Shown here: positions 43,837 to 55,154 of the stretch, in pieces
Position numbering within the stretch: position 1 is the first letter of the stretch
How the letters are laid out: every line of letters starts with the position of its first letter
Source: Astrocystis sublimbata
Taxonomy: Eukaryota > Ascomycota > Sordariomycetes > Xylariales > Xylariaceae
Length of the DNA stretch: 64,000 nt
NCBI GenBank assembly: GCA_022453515.1
Contig: JAJNNY010000004.1
Location: forward strand, 1,054,001 to 1,118,000
Direction: 5' to 3'
The notes under the pieces: model-generated
What the model was told of the DNA's origin: nothing
Seen by the model: only the letters and a program-made list of their open reading frames with translations
Database searches by the model: none
Position numbers and translations under genes: made by a program

Positions 43837-45354
43837 TTATAGGTTATCCTCCGTCTCTACCATGATCTTGACAATGTCACTAAATGCATCCCACTGCTCG
43901 TCGGTGATGGTGTTTAGCAGTGGCAGACGCACACCGTTGCGGTCGCCGAACCCTCGCACGCGGTGAATAGCCTCCTTGATACCTACAACATTGTCTGGGG
44001 CAGGTTAGCACAGCTACACAGGAATTTGGGATAGTCTGATGGAGAGAGAGAGCCTTGAGGTCCTCTCCGTATTCGAGATGTCCGGAATATGCTCATTGAG
44101 TTTTTACTCACTATGACGAATGGTGTTAGTGGGGTCCCGAATCGGCAGGGGCATGAAAGCGAGCACTCGCAAAGAACCTTACGTACCATGAATTGTAAAA
44201 TTCGCCCATTGTTGCTACCTTCCACTGCAGCTCACGAGCTTCTTTTTTCTGCTCGGGAGTTGGCTGCTCAAGAGCGCTAAGCTTGTAAAGATGTACCATT
44301 GATTTCGGGAAGGCAGAGCCGACGACGTCAAGAGCACCAAAAGCGCCAAGAGTGACCGCAGCCAGCATTTGCTGGCCTAAGCCAGTGTATGGGTGGAAAT
44401 GTGTGTAGCTATAAGAGTCAGAAATGGAAAGGTATGCATTGGGCGATTCATCTTACTCAATATTGGGGTTGGAGCTGATTTGTGAATGCCAGGAAATATC
44501 AGTAGTGGCCAGTTTTGCACCGACAATGTTGGGGTGTGCCGCGAGGGCCTCGTATGTCGACGGCTGGACCTTAATCATATTCGTAACAACCGGGTAGTCA
44601 TAGCTTGAATGCCAATGTCGTCAGCGAATGCTCTTTCTATTTGAATCCGTAATCCAGATGTGTCCATCGAAATTCAAGACCTACATCAGGATAGGCATCG
44701 GACTTTCATCTGCGATGGCCGTGAACCAATCGATAATGCCCTGCTGGGATGTAGCGATGGCAAAATACTAGGAGGCTCGTTGTCAGTATAGGCTGTTAGG
44801 TAGAAAATAGAAGATCTCGTCATATTGCGAAGGACGTAACACTCGCTCGGACTGGATGGGGTAGTGGCTGCAAGGTAACATACTCCGGGAACAAGACAAA
44901 CTCCCCACTGGGCTCCGGCAGCCTTCGCCTGATGCAACTGCTCGATGGCGTCCTCGAATTGCTGCGACACAACGCCCGCAACCAGGGGGTAGTCCTTATG
45001 GCCCGCCGCATCGAGAGCCTTCCTCGTAGCCTTGATGACCTGGGTACGCTCAGCCGGCGTTACATGGATCGGCTCTCCTGTGCTGCCAAAGATGGCAAAG
45101 CCAGCAATGCCAGCGTCGGCCAGATACACCGAGTAGGCAGCCTGTGTCTCTATATCCAGTGGGTACGAAGAGGCGCCATTCTTGGAGGTGGTGGAGTTGG
45201 TCTTGAAGAAAGTCGGCACGGGGACGTAGGTGCCCGGCGGCGGCGGGAGGCCGGCGGTCACGTTGTTCGCCCTGCTTGCATACGGAACCCGGAGGCTGCT
45301 GGCCTCGGCCGAGAGCGAGAGCAGCGCGACGGCAATACCACTAGGAAACCTCAT
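43837..45354 (-). CDS. Secreted DapA/NAL-family aldolase-like protein (3' end uncertain)
   Basis: Supported exons on the minus strand are 45354..44884, 44767..44685, 44603..44457 and 44408..44187. Phases 0, 2, 2 match. A last exon ends at 43837 and encodes VVGIKEAIHRVRGFGDRNG and a C-terminal KIMVETEDNL. Class I aldolase landmarks: IFGSTGEPIHVTPAERTQVI (phosphate/keto-acid loop), Tyr186 in YDYPVVT and the Schiff-base Lys215 in NIVGAKLATTD. Unusually, residues 1-18 are a hydrophobic signal peptide (RFPSGIAVALLSLSAEASS). Fungi make lysine by the aminoadipate route, so dihydrodipicolinate synthesis is not expected. A 2-keto-3-deoxy-sugar acid or similar aldolase is more likely. The splice into the last exon is two bases out of frame with either donor at 44186 or 44182 and the CAG acceptor at 43995. 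Confidence 0.7.
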
Positions 45355-46825
45355 TTTGACGGGCTCGGTGCGCAGATAGAACCGATGAGAGAGAGATCAA
45401 GGTGAGCTCACGATAAGCAGAGCTAGAGATCACATTGTGCTATATATGCATCTCAATAATAATCGGGGCATCGGTAGCAGTCGAGCAGTTACTATGCAGG
45501 CATATTCTGTCAGCAGCCATGACTGTAAAATGCTTGCCACGATGGGGCCGACGACAGGGGTCTATGCAAAATCTCATTGCGATTCGCGAACCTCGCTGTT
45601 GGGATGCGACTGCATGTGGGTGGGAGCCCCGGGAGTGTCCCCGGCTGCGGGTCATCATCACGAACGGGGCTCTCGTTGGAGCAATCTCGGGACCATGAAA
45701 GTCTGTTACTCTGTATCTAGGTAGGTAGGTATATCGCCTTGAAAGCAATGTCTGGCATTCGTCTTGTCCAAAGCTGTTGACCGGCTGGTGTGGGTATCAT
45801 TTACGATGTAAGTAGTTAGGTAGTGCCGGAGGAATGCGCTTGACCGCATGGCATTTTGCCCCGCAAAGGTCCGAGGTTCTTTTCTTCTTTGATACCTACT
45901 AAGGTAAGGTTATCTCGTTCGTTGACGTAATTGTCGATTTTTCGAGAACGTGACTACCTAGGTAGGTAGGCACTCATACTCGCCGAGATCGCCTCATCTG
46001 AGTACAGTAGATGCTGGTTTCTATAAATAAACCAGCCCTAGGCACGAAGCTCGATCATCTCTGCTTGGCAGGCCGTATGTGTTCTCGGTACTGTAAGTAG
46101 ATCGTGGGCCGACTAAACCTAGTGCAGTAGGTGACGATAGCTCCCATGTTAGGCTCTGGGGTGTAGAGGCTGGGTTGGGCATTTCATATGTCGCTCATGC
46201 TGGGGGATGAGAAACCTGCATACCGGCGAACATATCTCTCTTCGCTAATCGAGAAAGGGGGTCATGTTCAAGGTGTGGGTTGTCTGTCCCAGCAGGGGGT
46301 TGTGGTCCCTCACCGCGAAGTCCCTTTCAGTTATTGACTCATTACATTATGTTGTTTACCAAGAAAAATGCCATGCCGCATCGCAAGTTGTGCTTAAGGT
46401 TGAAGATATTGCTTTTCTCACAATTATAATATGATCTCTCATACCACTATAACCTGGGGGTTATTTGATCAGTTCGCATCTTATTGCCTCTGATTTAAAC
46501 TCAGAAAGTAGTAAGCAATTCAATCATTTACTCCACACTCGTGAAAACTAGATCTCATTAGCGTCGGCACGACGCGTTTACTTCTCCACCACGACAAGTA
46601 TTCAGTCTAAAGTTGCAGACGAAACGCGAGCATAGGCGAAAATGTATGAGAAGAAAACGAAGAAAAAGGTGACTACAGAGATGACTTCTCGCAATTGACA
46701 GCAAGTACTTCCTTCTATTTGAAAATAAGGAAAAGAAGAAAGTTAAGGGGGTGCGTGCATTCATGTTCCACTCGGCCAAACACTGTTCAAGACCGCTCTC
46801 GGGGGGGTTTTCCCACATAAGGCAA
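45355..46825. other. Intergenic, no gene seen
   Basis: Upstream region of the aldolase-like gene, with TAGGTAGGTAGG runs near 45719-45730 and 45957-45971. No gene is supported. Confidence 0.45.
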
Positions 46826-47048
46826 CCGAGGCGTTAAACAAAACAGATGAGACGGTCTTGTGTACATTTTAAGTTAATACAGTATAGTGAGTATTCCTTT
46901 AATAATAAAATAATTATCAAATAACTATTATATAATTAAAAAATAACAAGATAATTAATAGGATATATTATTTTCTAAAGGGGGTTTATGTTTAATAGGT
47001 ATTATTAAGAACCTAGAAGTGTCTTATCTATTCTGTATAGCACCTCGG
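46826..47048. mobile_element. AT-rich MITE, 223 bp, both ends intact
   Basis: Inverted ends start CCGAGGCGTTAAACAAAACA at the left and, read inward from the right, CCGAGGTGCTATACAGAATA, followed in both by GATGAGAC/GATAAGAC. The core is AT-rich with GAGTATTCCTTTAATAATAA. A possible 3-bp duplication CAA (46823-46825, 47049-47051) flanks it. It belongs with the copies at 768-1069 and 21692. Confidence 0.78.
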
Positions 47049-47051
47049 CAA

Positions 47052-47601
47052 CATCTATGGATCTGTTGGATTTAGTACACTTCATATACCAAATCATTAT
47101 TTGTTCTAGAATTCAAGATCATGCGTCGCAATGGCAAATCCAATAATATCAATGTATAGATCAGGTGGGAATACAGAAGACGCTGATGCTGTGCTTCATC
47201 CACGGCTTCAGGGTATGTTCATTCCATTGTCTGTTTTTCGGGACGACTGTGATCCACATCATTTATATTGGCCTTTCAAGGTCTCAGAAATCCAGAGCCA
47301 AATAGTCACTGTCACTGCATGTGACCTCATCAAGCAGACGAAGCAAACTAATGCTTAGATGCATGCGCCTTTACATGGAAAAACTATAGCCGTTGTTGGC
47401 GCTAAGGTAAAAGAAATGTATTATAGCAGATGCAGATAGAGATATTCAATACAGCTTGACCAAAGCAAGCAACGAACGCCCAAACGCTCCAACTCCATGC
47501 TACCATAAGTGCATATACAGCGACGTGTTTCCAACAGTCGGTAATGCTATTCTAAAGACTCCGTCGCAGACAGTGAAATGACTCCGTTTATCTTTGCTCT
47601 A
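47052..47601. other. Intergenic, no gene seen
   Basis: 3' flank of the membrane protein gene. One short open frame at 47131-47358 has no recognisable content. Confidence 0.4.
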
Positions 47602-49434
47602 CTACTCGTCGTCTTTCCAGCGCACACGGCCGCTTTGTCTGTCGTCGGTAGTATCCCGACCGGCACCACCGGCGAATTTACTTTCCTCCTTCTCCCACTC
47701 GTGCCGCTCCGATCTCGACCGAGCCAGAAAGGCCTTGGCGAAGCGCCATGCTTCAGTGTCGGCCAGGTTCCACGCCTCGGCCACCTCTCGGAGCCGCACG
47801 TCGCTCTCCAGCTTGCTCTTGCGAACTTCGCGCGCTTTTCTGAGTAGCTCAGGCTCACGGGCCAGCTCAATGTCGTCGGGGACTGGTCCGTCGGCCGGAT
47901 CGTGTATGGGCTTTGGCCGACGTTCAGGTCCTGGGACGGGTGTCTCCGACTTGCCGTCATCGGTTACATCTTTGGGAACGGCAAAGCCGACCCACCAGTC
48001 GACATCTTGTTGAGGATCATCTTCTTCCTCCGTGAGCCAGAGAGAACGAGATGTGGCGTACTCGGCAGCGACGGTATCCTTGAACGTCACAACCCGTGCT
48101 GACGCAGTGATACCTGTCCCGAGAACCTCTTGGAACACACGATAAAGCCAATAGTCACGTTGGGTATCGCGTCTAAAGTAAGCAATGTCGATATCGCTCC
48201 GAAACGCATCTAGAACTCGCAGTGTATACGGATGAGGAACTACAGCAATGGTATATAGCTGTGTCTTGTTCCGGTATCGAGCTGGCGTTGAGATTTTCAT
48301 CGGGTATGACGATACACAAGGCGTACATTTGGGCAGATTGGGCGGGCACGACGCTGGTATGGGAGAGTCGTGACATGATGCAAGTCGCTTTGCCAACTCG
48401 ACAGCCGGCTCTATCAAGGTCGTGGTATGCACAGGGAAGGGCTTCAGAACGGCAACCCCGTCGCTGAAGTGGTCCTGCCACGTGTTTTGTAGATGGTAGT
48501 TGATAAGGGTGTTCAAGCTCTGTAGGCTTTGAGCGCGGGTCGCAGAGTTACCCTCTGCTATTTTGGGATACAGTTTTTCAACGGTTTTTCGGTCATAGTG
48601 CGCAATTGCTTCGTGGGAAGGGTCGACTCGGAAGTTGTCGCTCGACACGGCCGAGATAAGATCCTTAGCCGTCTTCTTCCCTCGATTTTGAAGGGCTTCA
48701 GCCATGACCTTTGCGATGGTGGCTTGGGGGCCGGCAAACAATCCACCGCCAAGATCCTCCCACCTGGTCAACTCGGGGAAATCGCCTCTTCGTAGGAAGG
48801 ACAGCAGGTGTTCCTGACGCGGTCCCATAGGGAAGAGCTTGTAGTCTGCCAGTAGGCCGCCGCCCATGTTCTCCCAGGCTAGCCACTTCATAACATCTTT
48901 CTTGAGGGTTGGGCTCATCTCAGCACCCTGCATGACGGTGTATAGCGGGTTGTTCATAGCTTCGACAGAGCTCAAAATGACGGGTTTGAAACCCTGCGCC
49001 CACCAAGCCCGTCGCCAGGTCAGCAATAGGGCACTCTCGGCATCCTTGGTGGCGGCATCGCGCTCTATGGTGGTGTCGTAGTAGCAATATACGGGTGTTC
49101 GTTCCTTGACGGGCGGGAGCAGCGAGCGGATGTCGTCCATGGTGGTAGCGGAAGAGAATGGACTTCTCCAGTTCCAATTTGAGTACCACGAGCTTCCTCC
49201 ATAGTGCGAATTCTTCTGCTCAGGGGGCTTATGCGAAGCAGGGCGGAAGGGGTTGAGCTTGTCGGTGTACTTGGGCAGGGAGAGATCGGCGTATTTGGGC
49301 AAGGTGATCTTGTGCTCGGCGAGGGTTTTGGACAGAGTCGAGGTCGTCGGCACGGTGCTCGGCAGGGTGAAGAAAAGGATGCATAGAGCAAAGACGCCGA
49401 CGACAACGAAGAGGGTGGATATTCGTCGCGGCAT
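47602..49434 (-). CDS. Type II membrane protein, glycosyltransferase-like
   Basis: A single exon of 610 aa starting MPRRIST. Upstream codons are open to 49545, but the RR-flanked helix start fits a signal anchor. Residues 7-24 (TLFVVVGVFALCILFFTL) form one N-terminal helix after two arginines, giving a Golgi/ER type II topology. The luminal part has VYCYYDTTIERDAATKDA, LLLTWRRAWWAQGFKPVILS, WLAWENMGGGLLADYKLFPM and RWEDLGGGLFAGPQATIAKV, spaced like a GT-A fold donor-site region, but there is no plain DxD. The tail is charged and likely disordered (ERHEWEKEESKFAGGAGRDT). I recognise it as a fungal family of unknown activity. Glycosyltransferase function is inferred. Confidence 0.8.
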   Translation of the reverse strand: MPRRISTLFVVVGVFALCILFFTLPSTVPTTSTLSKTLAEHKITLPKYADLSLPKYTDKLNPFRPASHKPPEQKNSHYGGSSWYSNWNWRSPFSSATTMDDIRSLLPPVKERTPVYCYYDTTIERDAATKDAESALLLTWRRAWWAQGFKPVILSSVEAMNNPLYTVMQGAEMSPTLKKDVMKWLAWENMGGGLLADYKLFPMGPRQEHLLSFLRRGDFPELTRWEDLGGGLFAGPQATIAKVMAEALQNRGKKTAKDLISAVSSDNFRVDPSHEAIAHYDRKTVEKLYPKIAEGNSATRAQSLQSLNTLINYHLQNTWQDHFSDGVAVLKPFPVHTTTLIEPAVELAKRLASCHDSPIPASCPPNLPKCTPCVSSYPMKISTPARYRNKTQLYTIAVVPHPYTLRVLDAFRSDIDIAYFRRDTQRDYWLYRVFQEVLGTGITASARVVTFKDTVAAEYATSRSLWLTEEEDDPQQDVDWWVGFAVPKDVTDDGKSETPVPGPERRPKPIHDPADGPVPDDIELAREPELLRKAREVRKSKLESDVRLREVAEAWNLADTEAWRFAKAFLARSRSERHEWEKEESKFAGGAGRDTTDDRQSGRVRWKDDE

Positions 49435-50872
49435 ATCTGTGCACGGGCGAGGTATCCCCGAGATGCCAAAAGCTGCGGGCAAAAGTAGCAGTATGTGAAC
49501 TCTGATAGCTACTTCCCAGGAGGTAGATACGTGGTCAGAAAGCACCTCTGGGAGTCAAAGCTGTGGTGGGCTATGAATATGTCTCGGGTCGATAATTTAA
49601 AAATGGGGGGCATGGTAGGTGAAAGGAGGAGGGTGGGAGTAAGTATATCAATTGATGTCGCTGTTGATAGAAGCTCATTTCTGACACATAGTCTCGAGGC
49701 CCAATTGACCAGGTGATAGTTGTGGCGCTGGTGATATTCTTAAATAATAAGCATTGACAATGACGCCCTCCACATCTCGGTAGAGACGGATGAACTTGTA
49801 AGTTAGCAGGTGTCTTTCTGGCGGCATGGACGACGGGAGATGCATGTGGTCAGGCACGCTCATAGTCATCGTACGCGTTCCTGACAGGTACCTTGTCGAG
49901 ATCTATGTCTAGGTAGCTATACGTACTTAGGCGATTATCATAGGTTTGTAACTACATATAGCTACTTACTAGGCCTGCCTTCAGGTGTACGAGGAGGTTC
50001 CTGATGGGCCTTGGATTATGCAGGGTCTTAGTCAGTGCCCCACTTCAACCTCCCGGGCCTGCCAAAAGCCACTCAGATGTTAGGGTGTCAAACTAGACAA
50101 GAGTCGCGCTTGGTAAACTATTGCTAAAGAGACTATTTCCCCCTAAACATTTAATTAAGATTAATTGACTATCGATTAATAGATAACTAATCAGTGTTTC
50201 TTATGAAGTTAAACAGTGAGAAAAATGTTGGAAGGAGCAAAGTTAACGCTTAAGACTTTACGGGGCATAGTATGGTTTGGTACGGAGGAGCTATTATGCT
50301 ATACACCACTAACGCACTACGAAATATCACTTACTTCAAGAGATAGTAGGATCATAGAGGTACCTTTATCGCGAATCCAAGACTATATGGACGGATGACA
50401 AGTTAGTTTTGGGGGGGGGGGGGGGATAATCTATTGCTCCTCGAAATGTGAGATTCAGCGAGAGCTCCAGCAGGTGCACATAAATGAGGGGCGAAGAAAC
50501 CGTTTACTGGAAGTTCTTCAGACCAGCTGTGACATGACATCCTAGCTGTAGTCGAATGTGAGAGTTTTGTTGATGTTTTATTTTATTATTGCATGTAAAG
50601 TTCTATGTCGTACATCGCATAGGGTAGGTATCTAACCACCACCACCCCTTACTTCCTTCATCAAGGGCTCCAGCGACTTCTTATCATGATCTAGCTATCC
50701 AGCAAGCTTCGTACGTGTCCATCCTTCATTTGAACGCGCAACGAACAATCATGCAACCAGCAGCGCCCAACGAGGCTTCCTTGACATCTCATAACCTGCA
50801 GTCAAGCTTGTTTTAGAAGGCCTTGCCCATTCCACCAATCATTCCCACACCATGTCTGATCACTACTGGAAA
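49435..50872. other. Intergenic with AT-rich part and poly-G tract
   Basis: 50090-50400 is AT-rich with decayed-looking sequence. A run of 15 G lies at 50411-50425. No gene is supported. Confidence 0.45.
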
Positions 50873-53022
50873 TCACTTCCTAATCGACTTCAGCAATGGC
50901 GCGATGCGGGAGCGTTTGCTCAAACCGACTCTGTATGTGGGCTTCGAAGCAGAACTTGAAGCAGAGGTAGGGGGCTTGGGCGCTTTCCCTTTCGCCTGCG
51001 TCTTGTGAGTCGGTGTCGCTATTGAGGCGTCATTCTTCTCATCTTCCTTGGAACCAGATCTCGACCTCACGGGTGTTTCTTCCTTGGTATCCGTCATGAC
51101 TGAAGCTGGCTTGGAGGGAGAGGGCTGGTTGCTGTCTACTTCCTTGAGAGGCAGCCTGTCGTTTTCGTCTTCCTCATCGAGTTCCTCCTTATCTTCATCC
51201 TCACTTTCCTCGATGACGGTCTTGCTCTTCTTCTTTCTTGTGGCTTTATGACTAAGTTTCGTCTTTCGCGAAGTTTCGGCGGATGATTCCAAGTCATCGT
51301 CGTCCTTCTCAGGAGATTCGGTTATTGGTGGGTTCGCATCGTCATCATCAGCTACTGGTGCCGTGTCGGGCAAGGGCTCTTCGATTTCTTTTGGCGGATC
51401 TGACTTCCGTGGACGTCCCCGCTTCTTCTTTGGCTTTTCTGGTGATGGTTCTGCTTCAGCGGCTTTGTCGGGCAGATCAAGATTCTGATCCTCGGTCTCA
51501 TTAAATTCTGCAGTCACATTTGCTTCCGAGTTTAGCTTCTCAGCACTTGGCTGTTTCTTCTTGCGCCCGCGCTTCTTGGGCAGTACCTCGGGTGGTGGTG
51601 TTGGCGGCGGTGGCTCCAAGGTAGCTGGTAATTCAAGAGTTGGGTCTTGCGTTATGATGACAGCCTCGTCTGAAATATGATCAAGATCATCAGTTTTGTT
51701 TTCGACTTCTGAGACGTCGGCGGCCACGACAGATCTACGTTTAGTGGCCCTAGGTTTGTACATCTCTTTGGGCGTATCGTTATCTTCAACATCCCACACA
51801 TCTCGAGATAATTCGTCCTCTTCGAATTCCTGCGCGGATCTCTTCTTTCCCTTGTTGGCAAGTGTACGAAGTCGCGACCTGGCTGGAGACTCCTGATTCC
51901 TGTCTGGTTCAGGAATCACTGTTTCTACAGCGGCAGCAGGGCTCCTTTTGTGTGGCATATCAGAGTTATTACCAATAACGTCTGGCGAAGAGCTTATCTA
52001 GGGATTCAGTCAGCATCTGGAGGGGTAAGACAAGTAAAAGAGAGAATGCTTACATTGATAGCTACGTTCTGTTGTGGGCTTGAGGGCTGCGCAGGAGGCT
52101 CTTCCCATGGTAGAGGTGGGATTGGCGAGTAGCCGCTTGGTGTCGAATATGGGATAGTCGTAGCGCCGCTGGATTTCTGAATCGGCAAAGAACTCGGAAG
52201 CCCACTGTAACCATTCGCAGACACGTTGACTTTCTGATACTCCAGCTTTTGCATAGTTGTGAGACCGGTGGGAGCAATGTAGAATTGGGCTGTATCGGGT
52301 AGAGTAGAGTCGTGATGGGACACCTTGGCCCTTTTTGCCACTGGCGTCATGGGGGATCCCGTCGAGTCTGCCGCTAGCTGGTGATCTACACTGACATCCT
52401 CCCTGGATTGTCGTGGTGTAGTCTCATCAGCTGCCGCCGTCTCAGCAGCCACGGGACTCGAGGCCATTCTCGATCTTCCCCTTTTTGATGTGCTATCAGG
52501 TTTTGATTTACTTGCCGCGAATTTTGTGCTGTGCTCTCCGGCCACGTCTTCGTCAGGGGGACTGCTTGGGATGTCCCACACCTGACCCAAGCTCTTTCGA
52601 GGTGTAGTAAGGTCAGATGCATCGTCGTTGAAAGGTGCCAGTTGATCTCGAGGTCTGGTCAAAACCCTCGGTGACGTCACGTCAGTGCCTGAGGACTGGT
52701 CGGGCCTGCTTCCCTTCTTCTTGGATGGCAGTGAAACATCGCCGCTGCTGGCGCTCGCTCTCTGGCTCTGGCGGACAATGTTCTCTATGAGTTGCGATTG
52801 CTGCACCGCCAAATTCTGGTGCGTGTCGTACAGATTGGCGAAGAACGAAGAGTCTGTATCTGAGGGCTGCTTGTCACTGCCTCTCATCTCATGACCCGGC
52901 GGCTTCTGTGGACTGAGCGGTTCGGGTTCAGGCCGTGCATCATCATGCCCAGGTTGGGGAAGGATGCCATCGTCTCCTTCATCCTCGTCTTCGGAATCTG
53001 CGATTACTTTGCGCCGAGCCAT
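50873..53022 (-). CDS. AT-hook nuclear protein
   Basis: Two exons on the minus strand, 53022..52054 and 51997..50873, encode 697 aa. The intron is 56 nt with a GTAAGC donor and CCTAG acceptor, phase 0. The protein starts MARRKVIADSEDEDEGDDG and is mostly disordered and charged. Two AT-hooks are visible, PKKRGRKKK (about residue 463) and KKKRGRPRKSD (about 512), so it should bind the minor groove of AT-rich DNA in the nucleus. Acidic stretches (EESEDEDKEELDEEDEND) follow. The last residues, PTYRVGLSKRSRIAPLLKSI followed by RK, look like a compact conserved peptide. The function is unknown. A chromatin or repair adaptor role is a guess. Confidence 0.85.
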
Positions 53023-54460
53023 TATGCCTATCGGCGCAAAGCAACCTTGGAGGTTGCTTGCAAGGTTGCTTCCAGGACTGTGGGTAAATAGACTTTACGC
53101 GCGACGCGTCTCCACTCGTCACACTGGGGTAGCGAAGGCTCCAGTCAGACACCAGAGTTTACGGATACTCCAGATTCTCTAACATAGATCTTGTGCGAAT
53201 GAATCGAATATCATGTTCAAGTGAAATCTGTAGGCCTGTGTATTCGGAGGTTGTCTCAAAGGAGACCGGTTGGATGAGCAACTACAGCATCGAGAGGGCA
53301 TACAGCTGAGATCCGTTGTACTATGTATGAAGTAGTACCGAACATGCCCAAGTGGTGTGGTGTGGGGCTGTTTGAGCTATGGGACCAGGCGTGCCAGGCA
53401 TGCCAGGGAGAGAGCCGAGAGAGTCCTGGCCTGCCTTACCTAAAGCAATCAGTACCTTCCCACGATAACTTCAGCTCTACCAAATGGAACTCATCTAAAT
53501 CAATTAATACAGACTAAATGTTGTGTGTGTTCTACTCAGATTCCATTTATTTAAGACCCAATGAATCTTAGTTTGCCAGATGCGCGAGGATCAACTCCAG
53601 GGCATCCTCCTGGCCTGTCGAAAAACATGAAAATAAGCCCTGTGATAGAAGAATTGACGACGGTATACCTAGTTGAGTCGCACAAGACCTGATGATCAAC
53701 ACATGAGTGAACGGTGGGGCCTCTTCGGCCGTTGATTTCACTACGCAAATATCTCATAGACACTAATTCTGAGAGTGTACAGAATTGAGCGCTATATTGT
53801 TGCAAACAATACTCTCGTGTCCCAATATTCGTCCCAAAACCTTACACACACCTCCTTCCGTTGCATCCGCCCTCCTCTCTATCAACGAGATTTGGCAAGA
53901 CCATAAGTGCGCAATGGCCATGCTAACGATGATCCGCTGTCATTCGTTTCTACTACCACAATACATTTTTACTGGTTTCATTAAAGCTTGCCGCCAGCAT
54001 GTGGGTGACTTCCAACACAGCTGCTGTAGGTAATACTAGGGATATCGTCAAGAAAAACAATAATGACACCAAGTAACGCCAAAATGACAGGCTCCAAAAA
54101 AGATTACGACTTGCCCATGCCGGAAAAATCAAGTCTCAGAACTGAGGCATCACTCGCTGAGGTCGAACAGATGGCTTACGGGGAATCCGATGTGAAAGAT
54201 TCCTGCGCCGTGGCCCTGCTTGGCTTGCGTATCCAAACAACGACATCAGGGGAATTAGGTCGACTATCCTGAAACCGTTGGCCAGTATTGTGACAGTTGT
54301 GCGAGATGTTTCTCAAAACTGGAGTTCCTAGTGAGATGTCGTATGTGGCCCTTTCCACTAGGCGATCTCGGCCGTACAAGACCGGTTGTCCTGGACGCAC
54401 AAGGCTTGGATTGCAGGGAGTTGAGTCCGATATGTTTATCCATGTCATCAATTTGTTGTT
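53023..54460. other. Intergenic, no gene seen
   Basis: About 1.4 kb between the AT-hook gene start and the small coiled-coil gene end, with no supported gene. Confidence 0.45.
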
Positions 54461-55154
54461 TTAATTGTCGCGATCTTCACCATCTTTTGAAACAATCACA
54501 TAGTCAGCAATGCTTGCGCTCTCGCAATCACGGTCGTGAGAGCTATTGACGAGGTCGGATTCACCTTCGCTGGCAGTTGGGGTGGGCGGCATCGCACCTG
54601 CGCGCATCGGGGGTTGTTGGGCTTGCTTTGGCGTGCCCGGCCGGGATGCGTTCTGTAATGGCCTTTGAGGGAGGTCTCTCTGGGTGGATGATGAGGCGGC
54701 CGAGGGCTGCTGTCGTTGAGTTTGCGGGCTACCACCCGATGGGCGCACTTTGGACATGTTGAGTCTCGCCTCCATTTCCTTGATTCGCGCTTCTAACGCT
54801 TCTAGTTCGCTCTGGCCGGTTGTGACTTGGTGTTTCCTGCCGCCAAGTAATCGGTATTAGCCTTTGTTGTCCCTCATTGTTGGAAGCGACGCTGAGGTCC
54901 TAGAAATAATACGACTGGCTCTGGAGGGGGCAAGATGTACCGTTTATCTACTTGTTCGTCCAGGTCGGCAACGCTGTTGTCAATCTTGAATATGTCCATC
55001 AATTCGGCACTGAAGGAACGCGCGACTGTGCTGCAGTGAGTCAACTATTAGCATCGCTTCTTCGCACAATGAGGCAGCATGGTCATGGGGTATTGGGTGC
55101 AGCAGATCTCTTATTAGTGAGATGGGAGCACTCACGATTGAGGTCGGCGGCCAT
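54461..55154 (-). CDS. Small coiled-coil protein, unknown family
   Basis: Three exons on the minus strand, 55154..55136, 55025..54941 and 54836..54461, encode 159 aa. The phases (1, 2) fit only if the second AG of CAGCACAG is used at 55026. The product begins MAADLNLARSFSAELMDIFK, then VADLDEQVDKRKHQ, and a short coiled coil GQSELEALEARIKEMEARLN. After this it is Pro/Gln/Ser-rich and disordered, ending SIADYVIVSKDGEDRDN. I do not recognise the family. The short amphipathic start and coiled coil suggest a scaffold subunit. Confidence 0.65.
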
